DNA from: Clostridium sp. UBA4108
GTDB lineage: Bacteria; Bacillota; Clostridia; Clostridiales; Clostridiaceae
Assembly (NCBI GenBank): GCA_002381695.1
Contig: DFXM01000006.1
Coordinates: 92,520 to 121,783 of the forward strand
Length of the DNA: 29,264 nt
Direction: 5' to 3'
Shown here: positions 7,389 to 14,596 of the stretch, piece by piece
Layout: every line of letters starts with the position of its first letter
Position numbering within the stretch: position 1 is the stretch's first letter
The notes under the pieces: model-generated
Databases searched by the model: none
Told to the model about the DNA's origin: nothing
The model's input: the letters and a program-made list of their open reading frames with translations, nothing else
Translations under genes and position numbers: made by a program

Positions 7389-7420
7389 ATAGGGTGCTAC
7401 CAGCACCCTATTTTTATTTT
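7389..7420 (+). terminator. Rho-independent terminator of the alcohol dehydrogenase gene
   Basis: A perfect 10-bp stem (7389-7398 with 7402-7411, built on AGGGTGCT/AGCACCCT) with a 3-base loop is followed by TTTTATTTT. It lies 36 bases after the adh stop codon. Confidence 0.9.
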
Positions 7421-7487
7421 CCTCATTTCCTCAACATTATAATTATTTATTCTTAAATTTTATAACAAAGATACTCTCACCACATAG

Positions 7488-8048
7488 CTACAACTTACTC
7501 AACTCATTCAATGTTAATGCCAATTCGCGAGCTTTCCTTAAGGCCTCAACATCCTCTTTTGCAGGTATATGATTGGTTGCTAAAGATAGAATACTTCCAA
7601 TTGATTCTGCATTAATATGTCTAAAAATGATACTTGCCCTCTTTATTGCTGATTCTGGATTACCATCCCCTCCACCGGTTATAACAAGTACAGCATTTTT
7701 CCTTTTTAGATTGAATTTGGTATCTTTCCGTATGCACCTTAAAACAAAAAAGTACTGTAACCTACTGGCAAAACTCAAAAGTTTACCTGTAAGTTCAGAA
7801 AAATATAAGGGCGAAGCTAATATAATATTGTCTACTTCATCAAGAAGTTTATATACTTCCTGCATTTCATCATTGATTGAACATCCATCATTTTCCCAAC
7901 AATACCTGCAGTCAATGCATGGACTAATATTATCAAAGTATGTATCTACGATTTTTATTTCACCCTTAAGGTACTTTATCATTTCGTTGACTATAGTCAT
8001 AGAATCTCCATTTTTCCTTGGTGAACCATTAATAATTAGTGTTTTCAT
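7488..8048 (-). CDS. Flavodoxin-fold NAD(P)H-dependent FMN reductase with Cys motif
   Basis: This 186-residue flavoprotein begins MKTLIINGSPRKNGDS, the FMN-phosphate loop of the NADPH-dependent FMN reductase / iron-sulfur flavoprotein family. It continues with a cysteine cluster C44-x2-C47-x2-C50-x5-C56 in ISPCIDCRYCWENDGC and then IILASPLYFSELTGKLLSFASR, the second flavin-contacting loop. Homologues with this compact cysteine motif bind FMN and sometimes a [4Fe-4S] cluster and act as small redox enzymes. The partner is unknown. The start at ATG 8048 is supported by AGAGG about ten bases upstream; the longer frame to 8114 has no such site. Confidence 0.85.
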   Translation of the reverse strand: MKTLIINGSPRKNGDSMTIVNEMIKYLKGEIKIVDTYFDNISPCIDCRYCWENDGCSINDEMQEVYKLLDEVDNIILASPLYFSELTGKLLSFASRLQYFFVLRCIRKDTKFNLKRKNAVLVITGGGDGNPESAIKRASIIFRHINAESIGSILSLATNHIPAKEDVEALRKARELALTLNELSKL

Positions 8049-8344
8049 AATATCATTACCTCTCAATAAATCTAACTCCTCAATTGTGTATAGAGCAAAT
8101 ATTTTTAAAGTCATTCATTGTTTGCCATCTTTACACCTTTTACTCAATATTCATAAGTAATATTATACCAAATACATGTATATATGGAGATTATTCTTTA
8201 AATAAAGGTTATGTTAAAGAATAGTGTTGAAAATGAAGATGCCTTTGTATATACATAATTATTCATGTTGTGTATAATCAGGTTAGGTAACAATTGTATT
8301 ATATTGTGAACTTAAGATTAAACTGTGAAGTTAGAAAATTTATA

Positions 8345-8457
8345 TAATGGGCGGAGGAAGACATGGAAAACCATATTGAAAAAACTCAAAAGTATTTACA
8401 TAATGGACGTGCTGAAGATATGGAAAATCGCATTGAAAGACTTCGAAAGTATATTGA
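8345..8457 (+). repeat. Tandem duplication (about 57 bp) spanning the HD gene start
   Basis: Two neighbouring copies, roughly 8345-8401 and 8401-8457, each contain AATGG, a purine-rich stretch, GAAGA(C/T)ATGGAAAA and an AAAGTAT block. In the first copy the stretch before ATG is GGCGGAGG, a good ribosome-binding site; in the second it reads GACGTGCTG, with no such site. A one-base indel separates the copies outside the coding part, while within it the period is 57, preserving frame. Confidence 0.75.
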
Positions 8458-8896
8458 TGATATTCTATTAAATATGAAAGACACTCAAGAAAGAAGGTGT
8501 GGGTATCTCCATCTTTATGGAGTTTCGCAAGCATGTGCTATGATTGCTCTAAAAAGAAATCAAGATGTTGAATTGGCGACCATGGCTGGTATGTTACATG
8601 ATTTACACTCTTACAAAGCTATGAATACTGAAAATCATGCTGAGCACGGTGCAGTTTTGGCACGTCAAATTCTTGAGGAGTTGTCATTGACAACTGATAA
8701 TGAAACTGATTTAATATGTTCAGCTATTCGCAACCACAGTTCAAAGGCGACTACTCATTCTGCATTTGATGAAGTATTAAAAGATGCAGATGTTTTACAA
8801 CATTGTTTATACAATACGCTTTTTCCTGTGATGGACCATGAAAAATGTAGGTTTCAGAATTTATTAACTGAATTTGGTATTTTAAGAACAGTATAA
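8363..8896 (+). CDS. HD-domain metal-dependent phosphohydrolase (cassette passenger)
   Basis: This 177-residue protein carries an HD fold: H50 in YLHLYGVSQ, the H79-D80 doublet in GMLHDLHSYK, H125 in AIRNHSS, and an aspartate at D141 or D143 in VLKDADVLQ. Together these form the H...HD...H...D metal site of HD hydrolases, usually nucleotidases or phosphodiesterases. No nucleotide specificity can be assigned. GGAGG lies six bases before ATG 8363. Residues 1-19 and 20-38 are a duplication (MENHIE...KY / MENRIE...KY), so the second Met at 8420 was probably the ancestral start. It is the only gene in the mobile cassette and has its own terminator. Confidence 0.85.
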   Translation: MENHIEKTQKYLHNGRAEDMENRIERLRKYIDDILLNMKDTQERRCGYLHLYGVSQACAMIALKRNQDVELATMAGMLHDLHSYKAMNTENHAEHGAVLARQILEELSLTTDNETDLICSAIRNHSSKATTHSAFDEVLKDADVLQHCLYNTLFPVMDHEKCRFQNLLTEFGILRTV

Positions 8897-8943
8897 GCAT
8901 TTTCGCCACCAAAACTAATACGCAATCTTCCCATATAACGAGC

Positions 8944-8975
8944 TAAAGAAGCCCAGTTACTGGACTTCTTTTTAT
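8944..8975 (+). terminator. Terminator-like hairpin near the right end of the cassette
   Basis: AAAGAAGCCCAG and CTGGACTTCTTT pair over 12 bp with one mismatch around TTA, followed by TTTATAT. It lies 48 bases downstream of the HD-gene stop codon and just inside the right terminal repeat. Confidence 0.7.
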
Positions 8976-9073
8976 ATGGTTATAATATCAACACTATTCT
9001 TTAACAGCGCCTAAATAAAAAGACATTGAAGCATCAAATTCAATGTCATTTTTAATATTTTTGTATATAATGA

Positions 9074-9754
9074 TTATACTAATCTTTCTTGTTCAACATA
9101 ATTAATTATATCTTTAAGACAAGTAATTCTCCACTTACCGTTGCTTACATTCTCTCTATCAATATGAAAAGAAGTAAATCCTAAGTTCCTTGCTCCATCA
9201 GCTTCAATATCATAGTCATCTACATAAATACACTCCTCTGCTTTTACTCCAAGAGAAGACAGTGCTGTATTATAAATAATTGGATGAGGTTTTTCTACTC
9301 CAACTATATCTGAACAAGTGTAACTATCAAAATATTTTCCTAAATCCAACTGTTCAAGTGTTAATTGTAACGATGGGCTTGTATTACTAATTACTCCCAT
9401 TTTATAACCACGATTTTTGAAATAATCAATTACTTCATCAAACAATACTCTATCATTGTTACACCATAGTTCATTAAATAAAACAGTAGCACGTTTTTCT
9501 AAATCTTCTTTAATGCTTTCACCAATAAGCAATTGATAATAATACCGTTTCCAAAACTCTGTTTCTTCTTCCATAGTTTTGAGACCATCTTTTGGATAAT
9601 TAGCAATATGAAATAAACTCATGGTTTTGTTATAATCAATTTCAAACCTCTTTCCAGACCAGCTTTCAATTATTTCATTACGCCACTTAATTTTTTCAGG
9701 ATTATAATGAGTTAAAGTATTATCTCTATCAAAGAAAATTGCTTTGTACTGCAT
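9074..9754 (-). CDS. HAD-superfamily hydrolase
   Basis: This 226-residue HAD phosphatase-type protein has all four motifs. Motif I is FFDRDNTL with nucleophile D9 and acid/base D11; motif II is VISNTS with S123; motif III is K155 in VEKPHPIIY; motif IV is VDDYDIEADGA with D179 and D180. The helical cap lies between motifs I and II (residues about 15-105), as in subfamily I enzymes such as phosphoglycolate phosphatase or pyrimidine nucleotidase. ATG 9754 follows AAGGAGGAGAG. It lies just outside the HD-gene cassette on the opposite strand. The substrate is unknown. Confidence 0.87.
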   Translation of the reverse strand: MQYKAIFFDRDNTLTHYNPEKIKWRNEIIESWSGKRFEIDYNKTMSLFHIANYPKDGLKTMEEETEFWKRYYYQLLIGESIKEDLEKRATVLFNELWCNNDRVLFDEVIDYFKNRGYKMGVISNTSPSLQLTLEQLDLGKYFDSYTCSDIVGVEKPHPIIYNTALSSLGVKAEECIYVDDYDIEADGARNLGFTSFHIDRENVSNGKWRITCLKDIINYVEQERLV

Positions 9755-9792
9755 TTTTTACTCTCCTCCTTATATGATGTAGTTAGAATATC

Positions 9793-9823
9793 TGAAATTG
9801 CAGTGTTCTTCGCTGCAATTTCA
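9793..9823. repeat. Perfect 11-bp hairpin between HAD and antiporter genes
   Basis: TGAAATTGCAG (9793-9803) and CTGCAATTTCA (9813-9823) enclose a 9-base loop. It lies 69 bases past the antiporter stop on the minus strand but has no U-run on either side, so it may be an mRNA-stabilising structure or weak terminator rather than a classical one. Confidence 0.5.
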
Positions 9824-9891
9824 ATCAATTCTTTATGAAAAGAATTATATATAACTATTTGGTGATGCTAAAATCAATTTGGTCTCCATCA

Positions 9892-11154
9892 CTACCCTAG
9901 TAGTGCCTGCTCATTGTTCTCATTGCTAATTTCATCTTTTTTGTTAAGTTCTCCTGCCCACTCAAAACCTTTTTTAGCGATAACAACAGCAATTATCTCA
10001 TTAATTACTGCCGCTGCCGCAATTGTGCCTTGAATGATTTCTGCACATTCTGGTGCAGGGCCAGCTAAAACTGAAACGGCAATGCCCGTGAACACAAGGG
10101 ACACACCAGAATGAGGTAACAATGTAAGTCCTAAAAATTTCTTTACTGTTTTTGGTGAAGAAGTAATACTTGCACCGAAGTAAGTACCCCAATATTTTCC
10201 AATTGCCCTTGCAATAATGTAGATAGCAGTAAACACTCCTGCACCCATAATCAAATGATAATCAAGAGGTGCACCAAGATTTAAGATAACCACAATCATA
10301 GAAATACCAAGGATTGGATTAAAGGAATGCATAATTTGATTTAATCGTTCCTCCGAAACCATATTGGAAAATGTTGCAGAAAACGCCATGCCGATAATCA
10401 TAAAATTAAGAACAGGCTTTGGCAGAATAATGTTATTAAATACAAATCCAACTCCTGATGCTATGAGGAGAGTTGCAATCAATAGTAAAATGGTACTAAG
10501 AGACTTTCTTTCTTTTTTCAAAACAACACCTGCAAGTAGTCCTGTGACAATGCCGATAACTATAGGTAATAAGACCACAAGTACAATCATATAGCCTGGT
10601 AACTTTTGTTCGGAAAGTTTTGCAGAAATAATAGATATAGTTGAAAAAAACACAACCACACCAACCATATCGTCAAGTGCTGCCATTGGTATTAGTGTTT
10701 TAGTGACAGGTCCATCTGTATTAAACTCACGCACAATGGAAAGTGCTGGCGCAGGAGCTGTTGCAAGTGCGATACCGCCAAAGATAAACGCAAGATAAAG
10801 TGGAACATTTGTAAAATAGAACACAACTCCAAAAATTAAACTGACAACAAAAAATGTACCTAGAGATTGTGTCAATGTTGTGACCATAATTTGTTTTCCT
10901 GAACTTTTAATTTTATTCCATACCAGTTCTGTACCTATTAAAAGACCTACAGCACACTCTAAAATATGGATCATAGTTTCATACCACTGAGCATTCAATA
11001 GCTCATTGTTAACAAGTGAAAGTGCATGAGGTCCTAAAATCATTCCTATTAATAACCAACCTAAAATAGCAGGTAATTTAATTTTTCCTACAAGTTTACC
11101 AATAAGAAATGCAATAACAATTGCAACTATCAACCTAAGTATTAAAAGTATCAT
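9892..11154 (-). CDS. Cation:proton antiporter (CPA family, NhaP/Kef-like)
   Basis: The 420-residue integral membrane protein has about 12 hydrophobic segments and no soluble nucleotide-binding C-terminal domain. The signature IALATAPAPALSIVREF and the AALDDMVG motif with D161 and D162 match the ion-binding unwound helices of CPA antiporters; the double Asp suggests CPA2-like electrogenic exchange. It should exchange Na+ or K+ for H+ at the cytoplasmic membrane. The ATG at 11154 overlaps the TGA of the TetR gene (ATGA), and AGGAGG lies inside the TetR coding sequence. The pair is therefore translationally coupled and TetR probably controls the pump. Confidence 0.85.
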   Translation of the reverse strand: MILLILRLIVAIVIAFLIGKLVGKIKLPAILGWLLIGMILGPHALSLVNNELLNAQWYETMIHILECAVGLLIGTELVWNKIKSSGKQIMVTTLTQSLGTFFVVSLIFGVVFYFTNVPLYLAFIFGGIALATAPAPALSIVREFNTDGPVTKTLIPMAALDDMVGVVVFFSTISIISAKLSEQKLPGYMIVLVVLLPIVIGIVTGLLAGVVLKKERKSLSTILLLIATLLIASGVGFVFNNIILPKPVLNFMIIGMAFSATFSNMVSEERLNQIMHSFNPILGISMIVVILNLGAPLDYHLIMGAGVFTAIYIIARAIGKYWGTYFGASITSSPKTVKKFLGLTLLPHSGVSLVFTGIAVSVLAGPAPECAEIIQGTIAAAAVINEIIAVVIAKKGFEWAGELNKKDEISNENNEQALLG

Positions 11155-11777
11155 TCTGCATCCTCCTTTACAATACCATAAAGCATGATATTGAGTATTT
11201 TCGATAACTTTACTTCATGGGCTTCAATTAATGAATTAAAATCTAAACTTTCATAAACTTTGCTTTGAAAATATCCATTAAACATTTCTTGGAAAATAAA
11301 AAAATACTCCATTGCTTCATCTTTCGTTATACCATTTCGAAGTGTAATGCCATTTAACGCAGTTTCATAATGATTTATATTAAAACCATCAAAGCTCTTT
11401 CTTATTTCTTTGATATTTTCTTTTAAATGTATTGGTGGCTGTAAAATAGTATTAAAGAATATATTGCTGTAATAAGTGTTTTCACGAAAAAATTGATATC
11501 TTAAATTAAGTAATTTTTTTATATTTTCACTAGCATCTTGTGAATTGTAATCTGCCTCACTAAGAAAACTTGTAAGTTCATCAAAACATTCCTTAACACA
11601 ACAGAGGTATAATTCATCTTTATTTTTAAAATTGTGGTAAATAAGCCCCTTTGAAATATTGTTATCATTACATATATTGTTAAGAGATGCATTATCGTAG
11701 CTCTTTGTTCCGAACTCCACTATGGCAGCATTCAATATTTTTTCCTTGCTGATTTCACTTTTTTCTTTTTGCTTCAT
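11151..11777 (-). CDS. TetR family transcriptional regulator of the antiporter operon
   Basis: This 208-residue regulator has an N-terminal helix-turn-helix at about residues 10-57 (KEKILNAAIVEFGTKSYDNASLNNIC, then NISKGLIYHNFKNKDELYLCCV), the standard TetR DNA-binding fold. A variable all-helical ligand domain follows. Its gene is first in an operon with the cation antiporter, sharing ATGA. Two related inverted sites containing GACC/GGTC lie just upstream (11794-11846), so autoregulation with control of the antiporter is likely. The inducer is unknown: ions, weak acids or a hydrophobic drug are all possible. ATG 11777 is preceded by AGGAGG. Confidence 0.88.
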   Translation of the reverse strand: MKQKEKSEISKEKILNAAIVEFGTKSYDNASLNNICNDNNISKGLIYHNFKNKDELYLCCVKECFDELTSFLSEADYNSQDASENIKKLLNLRYQFFRENTYYSNIFFNTILQPPIHLKENIKEIRKSFDGFNINHYETALNGITLRNGITKDEAMEYFFIFQEMFNGYFQSKVYESLDFNSLIEAHEVKLSKILNIMLYGIVKEDAE

Positions 11778-11793
11778 AATAACCTCCTAAAAT

Positions 11794-11846
11794 AGACCAC
11801 TGGGTCTGTTATATAAAGAGTGTATCATAAACAGACTACCCGGTCA
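11794..11846 (-). promoter_or_regulatory. Twin TetR-type operators
   Basis: AGACCACTGGGTCT (11794-11807) has perfect AGACC/GGTCT arms. The second site, read on the minus strand as TGACCGGGTAGTCTG (11832-11846), is a looser version of the same pattern. The 24-base gap between them contains TATATAA-like DNA suited to a -10 region, so the two sites would frame the promoter of the tetR-antiporter operon. Confidence 0.7.
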
Positions 11847-11896
11847 ATAATTTAGTTGTAAAAATTTTCTTTCCACAAATTATTAAATAAAATCAA

Positions 11897-11930
11897 AACA
11901 GGACTAAATATGGTTATATTTAGTCCTGTT
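11897..11930 (-). terminator. Terminator of the ECF sigma/anti-sigma operon
   Basis: A perfect 15-bp stem (11897-11911 with 11916-11930) built on CAGGACTAAATAT closes a 4-base loop. On the minus strand it is followed by TTGATTTTATTT. It lies 56 bases after the anti-sigma stop codon. Confidence 0.8.
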
Positions 11931-11985
11931 AGATTACTGTAGATAATATTTAACTAGCAATGATTATGCCATAGTGATCCTAAAA

Positions 11986-12594
11986 TTACTCAACTAATTT
12001 CCCATTTACAAATGTCACATCTTTATCTTCATATTCAATAATTACTTTATGCGTATATCCATCTTGTAAATCTTGATTTGGTATTTCTGTCTTTAAAGTG
12101 CAACTTGGACCTTTATCATTAAAAGGATTATTGAATGTTCGCATAAGTACATAGCGTACTTCAGTTCCAATAATATTATGATTATCATCATAAACAAAAT
12201 TGCTTTCCTCTGACCAGATTAAATCTTGTCTCTTCTTTAATTTCAAATTAATTTCTAAACTATTGTCTTCTAACTGATATGTCATATTTACATCTTTTGA
12301 TGATACTGAAAATCCAGCTGCAAATATACTTATTAGAGCAAGGAATACAGCAATTACTATCCCAACCCCAATTAATACTTCACGTATATTTTCTCTTCGT
12401 ACTTTTTTTAAATAATCTAATTCCTGTACATCTGCAACAGGTAATTCTTCTTCTATCTCACCATTCATTTCTTTATAAAAAGTTTCACATTCTTTACAGC
12501 TTTCTAAATGCTTGTTAATTTCTTCATTGCTACTTTTGCTAGTGAGTCCTTCAATATACGATGGTAATAAATCTCTAATAATATCACATTTCAT
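11986..12594 (-). CDS. Zinc-finger anti-sigma factor, membrane-anchored
   Basis: The 202-residue protein starts with a zf-HC2 domain: C3, then H29-x3-C33-x2-C36 in HLESCKEC, the zinc-binding anti-sigma signature. One transmembrane helix follows at about residues 72-94 (VLIGVGIVIAVFLALISIF), then an extracytoplasmic domain of about 105 residues rich in beta-type sequence. It should hold the co-encoded ECF sigma factor at the membrane until an envelope signal releases it. Its ATG overlaps the sigma stop codon (ATGA), giving coupled and roughly equimolar synthesis. The signal is not deducible. Confidence 0.88.
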   Translation of the reverse strand: MKCDIIRDLLPSYIEGLTSKSSNEEINKHLESCKECETFYKEMNGEIEEELPVADVQELDYLKKVRRENIREVLIGVGIVIAVFLALISIFAAGFSVSSKDVNMTYQLEDNSLEINLKLKKRQDLIWSEESNFVYDDNHNIIGTEVRYVLMRTFNNPFNDKGPSCTLKTEIPNQDLQDGYTHKVIIEYEDKDVTFVNGKLVE

Positions 12595-13073
12595 TGAACT
12601 CTTCCTTTCATAATTTTCTGTTTACCTCTATAAAAAGTTACTCGCGCCCAAGTTTCATCTTTTCCGAGAATCTCTCCAATTTCACGGAAATTAAACTCCC
12701 CTGTCAGCCGCAGGTACATCACTTCACGCATGGGTTCATCTAATAAATGCAACTCCTTAAATAAACTCATTTTTTCATCACGTAATATTATGTTTTCTTC
12801 CACAGAATATTCTACCGAGGGAATTTCTTGATCTAATTCTGTAATCTGTGCTTTAGTTTTTTTAGCAAGCTCTTGATACCATATATGTTTAGCTATTTGA
12901 CAGAGCCATACATAAATTTTACACGTTCCATCATAGGTTTTTATTGATTTAATTGCACGGAGAAAGGTTTCTTGTGTAAGTTCCTCTGCGATATGTTCAC
13001 TATGACAAATACTAAACAAATACTTATAAACCTGCTTTGCATATTCTTTATATAACTGTTCGATGTCCTGCAT
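12591..13073 (-). CDS. ECF (sigma-70 family) RNA polymerase sigma factor
   Basis: The 160-residue protein contains region 2 (about residues 5-70, with LFSICHSEHIAEELTQETFLRAI) and region 4 (about 105-155, with REVMYLRLTGEFNFREIGEILG as the -35-binding helix-turn-helix). It lacks regions 1 and 3, as ECF factors do. Co-encoded with a membrane anti-sigma factor, it should direct an envelope-stress regulon. A GGAGG site seven bases before ATG 13073 gives a firm start. Its own promoter region (13074-13130) includes TGTAAC and AGTATAAT, but no convincing ECF-type autoregulatory promoter could be fitted. Confidence 0.9.
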   Translation of the reverse strand: MQDIEQLYKEYAKQVYKYLFSICHSEHIAEELTQETFLRAIKSIKTYDGTCKIYVWLCQIAKHIWYQELAKKTKAQITELDQEIPSVEYSVEENIILRDEKMSLFKELHLLDEPMREVMYLRLTGEFNFREIGEILGKDETWARVTFYRGKQKIMKGRVQ

Positions 13074-13132
13074 TTACTCACCTCCACATAGCATATATCC
13101 ATAAATTATACTTTTCGTTACATAAAAATTTA

Positions 13133-13159
13133 AAAGCATCGAATTTTTTTCGATGCTTT
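13133..13159 (-). terminator. Terminator downstream of the HIT gene
   Basis: AAAGCATCGAA (13133-13143) and TTCGATGCTTT (13149-13159) form an 11-bp stem with a 5-base loop. On the minus strand the hairpin is followed by TAAATTTTTA. It lies 61 bases beyond the HIT-gene stop codon and separates it from the sigma operon. Confidence 0.75.
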
Positions 13160-13220
13160 ATGTGCTATATGTTTATTATAAGTGCCTTATTACCTTCGTC
13201 AAATAAATAAATTATTTATT

Positions 13221-13703
13221 TTATATTTTGAAAGCACCCTTTAGCTCACTTACAACCAATAATATTTCTTCTATATTATCTTTCGTTTTAAGATTTTCTT
13301 TGGAATAGTTCATTATCTCTCTTATACTACTTAGTGAGTTGTCGAATTTATCAGTCATCCATTCATATTTGGGTAATAACCATATATGAAAATGTCCTGA
13401 TCGTTCTTCTTGAATAATAGTAACTTCGTTAATATTTACTGCATTTTTCATTGCTAATCGTGCTCTGTATACTAATTCAAAAAGTTCGGTGGATTCCTCT
13501 AGTGATAGCTCTGATATAGATTTTATATGTCTCTTAGAAGCAATTATTAAAAAACCTCTTATCGGCACCTCTGGATCTTGATGAAGGACAAAATTTTCCG
13601 TATCAGCTATTATACCTCCAGGTGGCACTATCTCTCCATTTCCAATTGAACATCCTATACATTTGCACGTCCATTCCTTATTCGTAAAATCTTTAATTAT
13701 CAT
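13221..13703 (-). CDS. HIT-family protein with variant histidine triad
   Basis: This 160-residue protein of the histidine-triad superfamily contains nucleotide hydrolase/transferase-type motifs. The triad segment reads SGHFHIWLLP: H104 and H106 are kept, with H106 at the nucleophile position, but the third histidine is W108. Upstream features fit: DTENFVLHQDPEVPIRGFLIIASKRHI with H59, the conserved early histidine. C13, C15 and C18 near the N-terminus could bind zinc. A TTG at 13709 is in frame, but ATG 13703 sits six bases from GGAGG and is preferred. The 94-base gap to the cupin gene upstream suggests possible co-transcription. Its substrate is unknown. Confidence 0.83.
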   Translation of the reverse strand: MIIKDFTNKEWTCKCIGCSIGNGEIVPPGGIIADTENFVLHQDPEVPIRGFLIIASKRHIKSISELSLEESTELFELVYRARLAMKNAVNINEVTIIQEERSGHFHIWLLPKYEWMTDKFDNSLSSIREIMNYSKENLKTKDNIEEILLVVSELKGAFKI

Positions 13704-13797
13704 TTTCAACCTCCGCTATTCCTGATAAGGTAAGTAATAATCCAATTAAGGAAAGCCCACATTTTATTTTATTTGATTTTTACCTATCTTATTTATA

Positions 13798-14262
13798 TTA
13801 TTCATTAGGCTCTGAAGTCCAATTCTCAATGTTATCATCAATACTAAAAACTAATTTTTTATTTCTTATAAAAATCATATTCTCATCAGGATATGTAGCA
13901 ATATCATCTTTATCACGGGTACCTACATCAAGTATTTGCAATATTTCTGAACTATTATTTATAAACTGATGTGCTATATCCTTACCAGCAGGTTTTGAAA
14001 TCACATCTCCTGGCTTTACTAGTATTTCTTCCCCATCTATTCTCACTATACCTGTCCCCTTCATTATTAGAAAAAATTCCTCCTGTTTTGAATGAGAATG
14101 ATACTTTACACTTTTACCACCTGGCTTTACATAATCCATGTTTACATAAATTTTTTCACAGCCCAGTGCATCACCTATTAATATTGTTTTCATTTTAGAT
14201 TGGAAATCAGGGTCATACATATATTCCTTGGGGATATTATCAATATTAGATATATTATCCAT
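13798..14262 (-). CDS. Cupin-domain protein
   Basis: This 154-residue protein has a single cupin barrel. Motif 1 is YHSHSKQEEFFLIMKGTG (two His and a Glu as metal ligands). Motif 2 is PGDVISKPAGKDIAHQFIN, with the fourth ligand His. It could be a sugar isomerase-like, dioxygenase-like or sensory cupin; single-domain cupins cannot be assigned a substrate by eye. AGGAGG lies seven bases before ATG 14262, whereas the longer frame starting at 14304 has no ribosome-binding site. The HIT gene follows downstream in the same orientation. Confidence 0.83.
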   Translation of the reverse strand: MDNISNIDNIPKEYMYDPDFQSKMKTILIGDALGCEKIYVNMDYVKPGGKSVKYHSHSKQEEFFLIMKGTGIVRIDGEEILVKPGDVISKPAGKDIAHQFINNSSEILQILDVGTRDKDDIATYPDENMIFIRNKKLVFSIDDNIENWTSEPNE

Positions 14263-14515
14263 TACATTCCTCCTATGAACACTTGAATTTTTAATACATT
14301 TCAATGTAAGCTTAAGGAAATTATAGCATATTATATCAACTAACTACGGATACATTTTATAATTTTTGTAAAATCAAATCTCTAAATTTATTTCATTCTT
14401 AATAATATTTGTATACTTATCAATGTGACATCTCTTTTTTAATTCTCTTATAAAGATTTCTTCAATCTAATATGATATATTTATTATTGATATCTCTTTT
14501 ATTTATCTTGTGACG

Positions 14516-14555
14516 TAAAAAAATACTGTATATTCATTGCGAATAATACAGTATT
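14516..14555 (-). terminator. Terminator of the P-type ATPase gene
   Basis: AATACTGTAT (14522-14531) pairs with ATACAGTATT (14546-14555). On the minus strand the stem runs into seven Ts (14517-14523). It lies 41 bases after the ATPase stop. The rest of the 14263-14596 gap is AT-rich with nothing recognisable. Confidence 0.65.
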
Positions 14556-14596
14556 CTAAAACTAATTTTATAGAGAGTATTCTCATTCTAGTATTG

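Larger units (their letters stand above)
8207..9011. mobile_element. 805-bp transposase-less mobile cassette carrying one HD-domain gene
   Basis: The element is bounded by 24-bp inverted repeats: left 8207-8230 starting GGTTATGTTAAAGAATAGTG, and right 8988-9011, whose reverse complement starts GGCGCTGTTAAAGAATAGTG. They differ only at positions 3-5 and are framed by a perfect 8-bp target duplication. It encodes no transposase, only the HD-domain gene and its terminator, so it would need a transposase supplied in trans, like the mobile insertion cassettes described in Bacillus. GG-starting ends plus 8-bp duplications fit IS1595 or ISL3 families; IS1595 elements are known to carry passenger genes. 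Which family applies is inference. Confidence 0.82.
8199..9019. repeat. 8-bp target-site duplication flanking the cassette
   Basis: TAAATAAA occurs at 8199-8206 directly before the left terminal repeat and again at 9012-9019 directly after the right one. Perfect 8-bp direct repeats abutting inverted ends are the footprint of a transposition event of an 8-bp-duplicating family. The coordinates span both copies and the element between them. Confidence 0.85.

Noticed and set aside
7573..8160. 195-codon open frame on the plus strand
   Set aside because: It lies antisense to the flavodoxin-fold reductase, whose FMN and cysteine motifs are intact. The opposite-strand product is low-complexity with no ribosome-binding site.
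8340..8534. 64-codon minus-strand frame over the HD gene start
   Set aside because: It is the mirror of the duplicated HD-gene N-terminus and has no ribosome-binding site.
13074..13130. TGTAAC followed by AGTATAAT upstream of the ECF sigma gene as an ECF autoregulatory promoter
   Set aside because: No CGT-type -10 lies at the right spacing. The TATAAT suggests an ordinary promoter instead, and even its -35 is poor.
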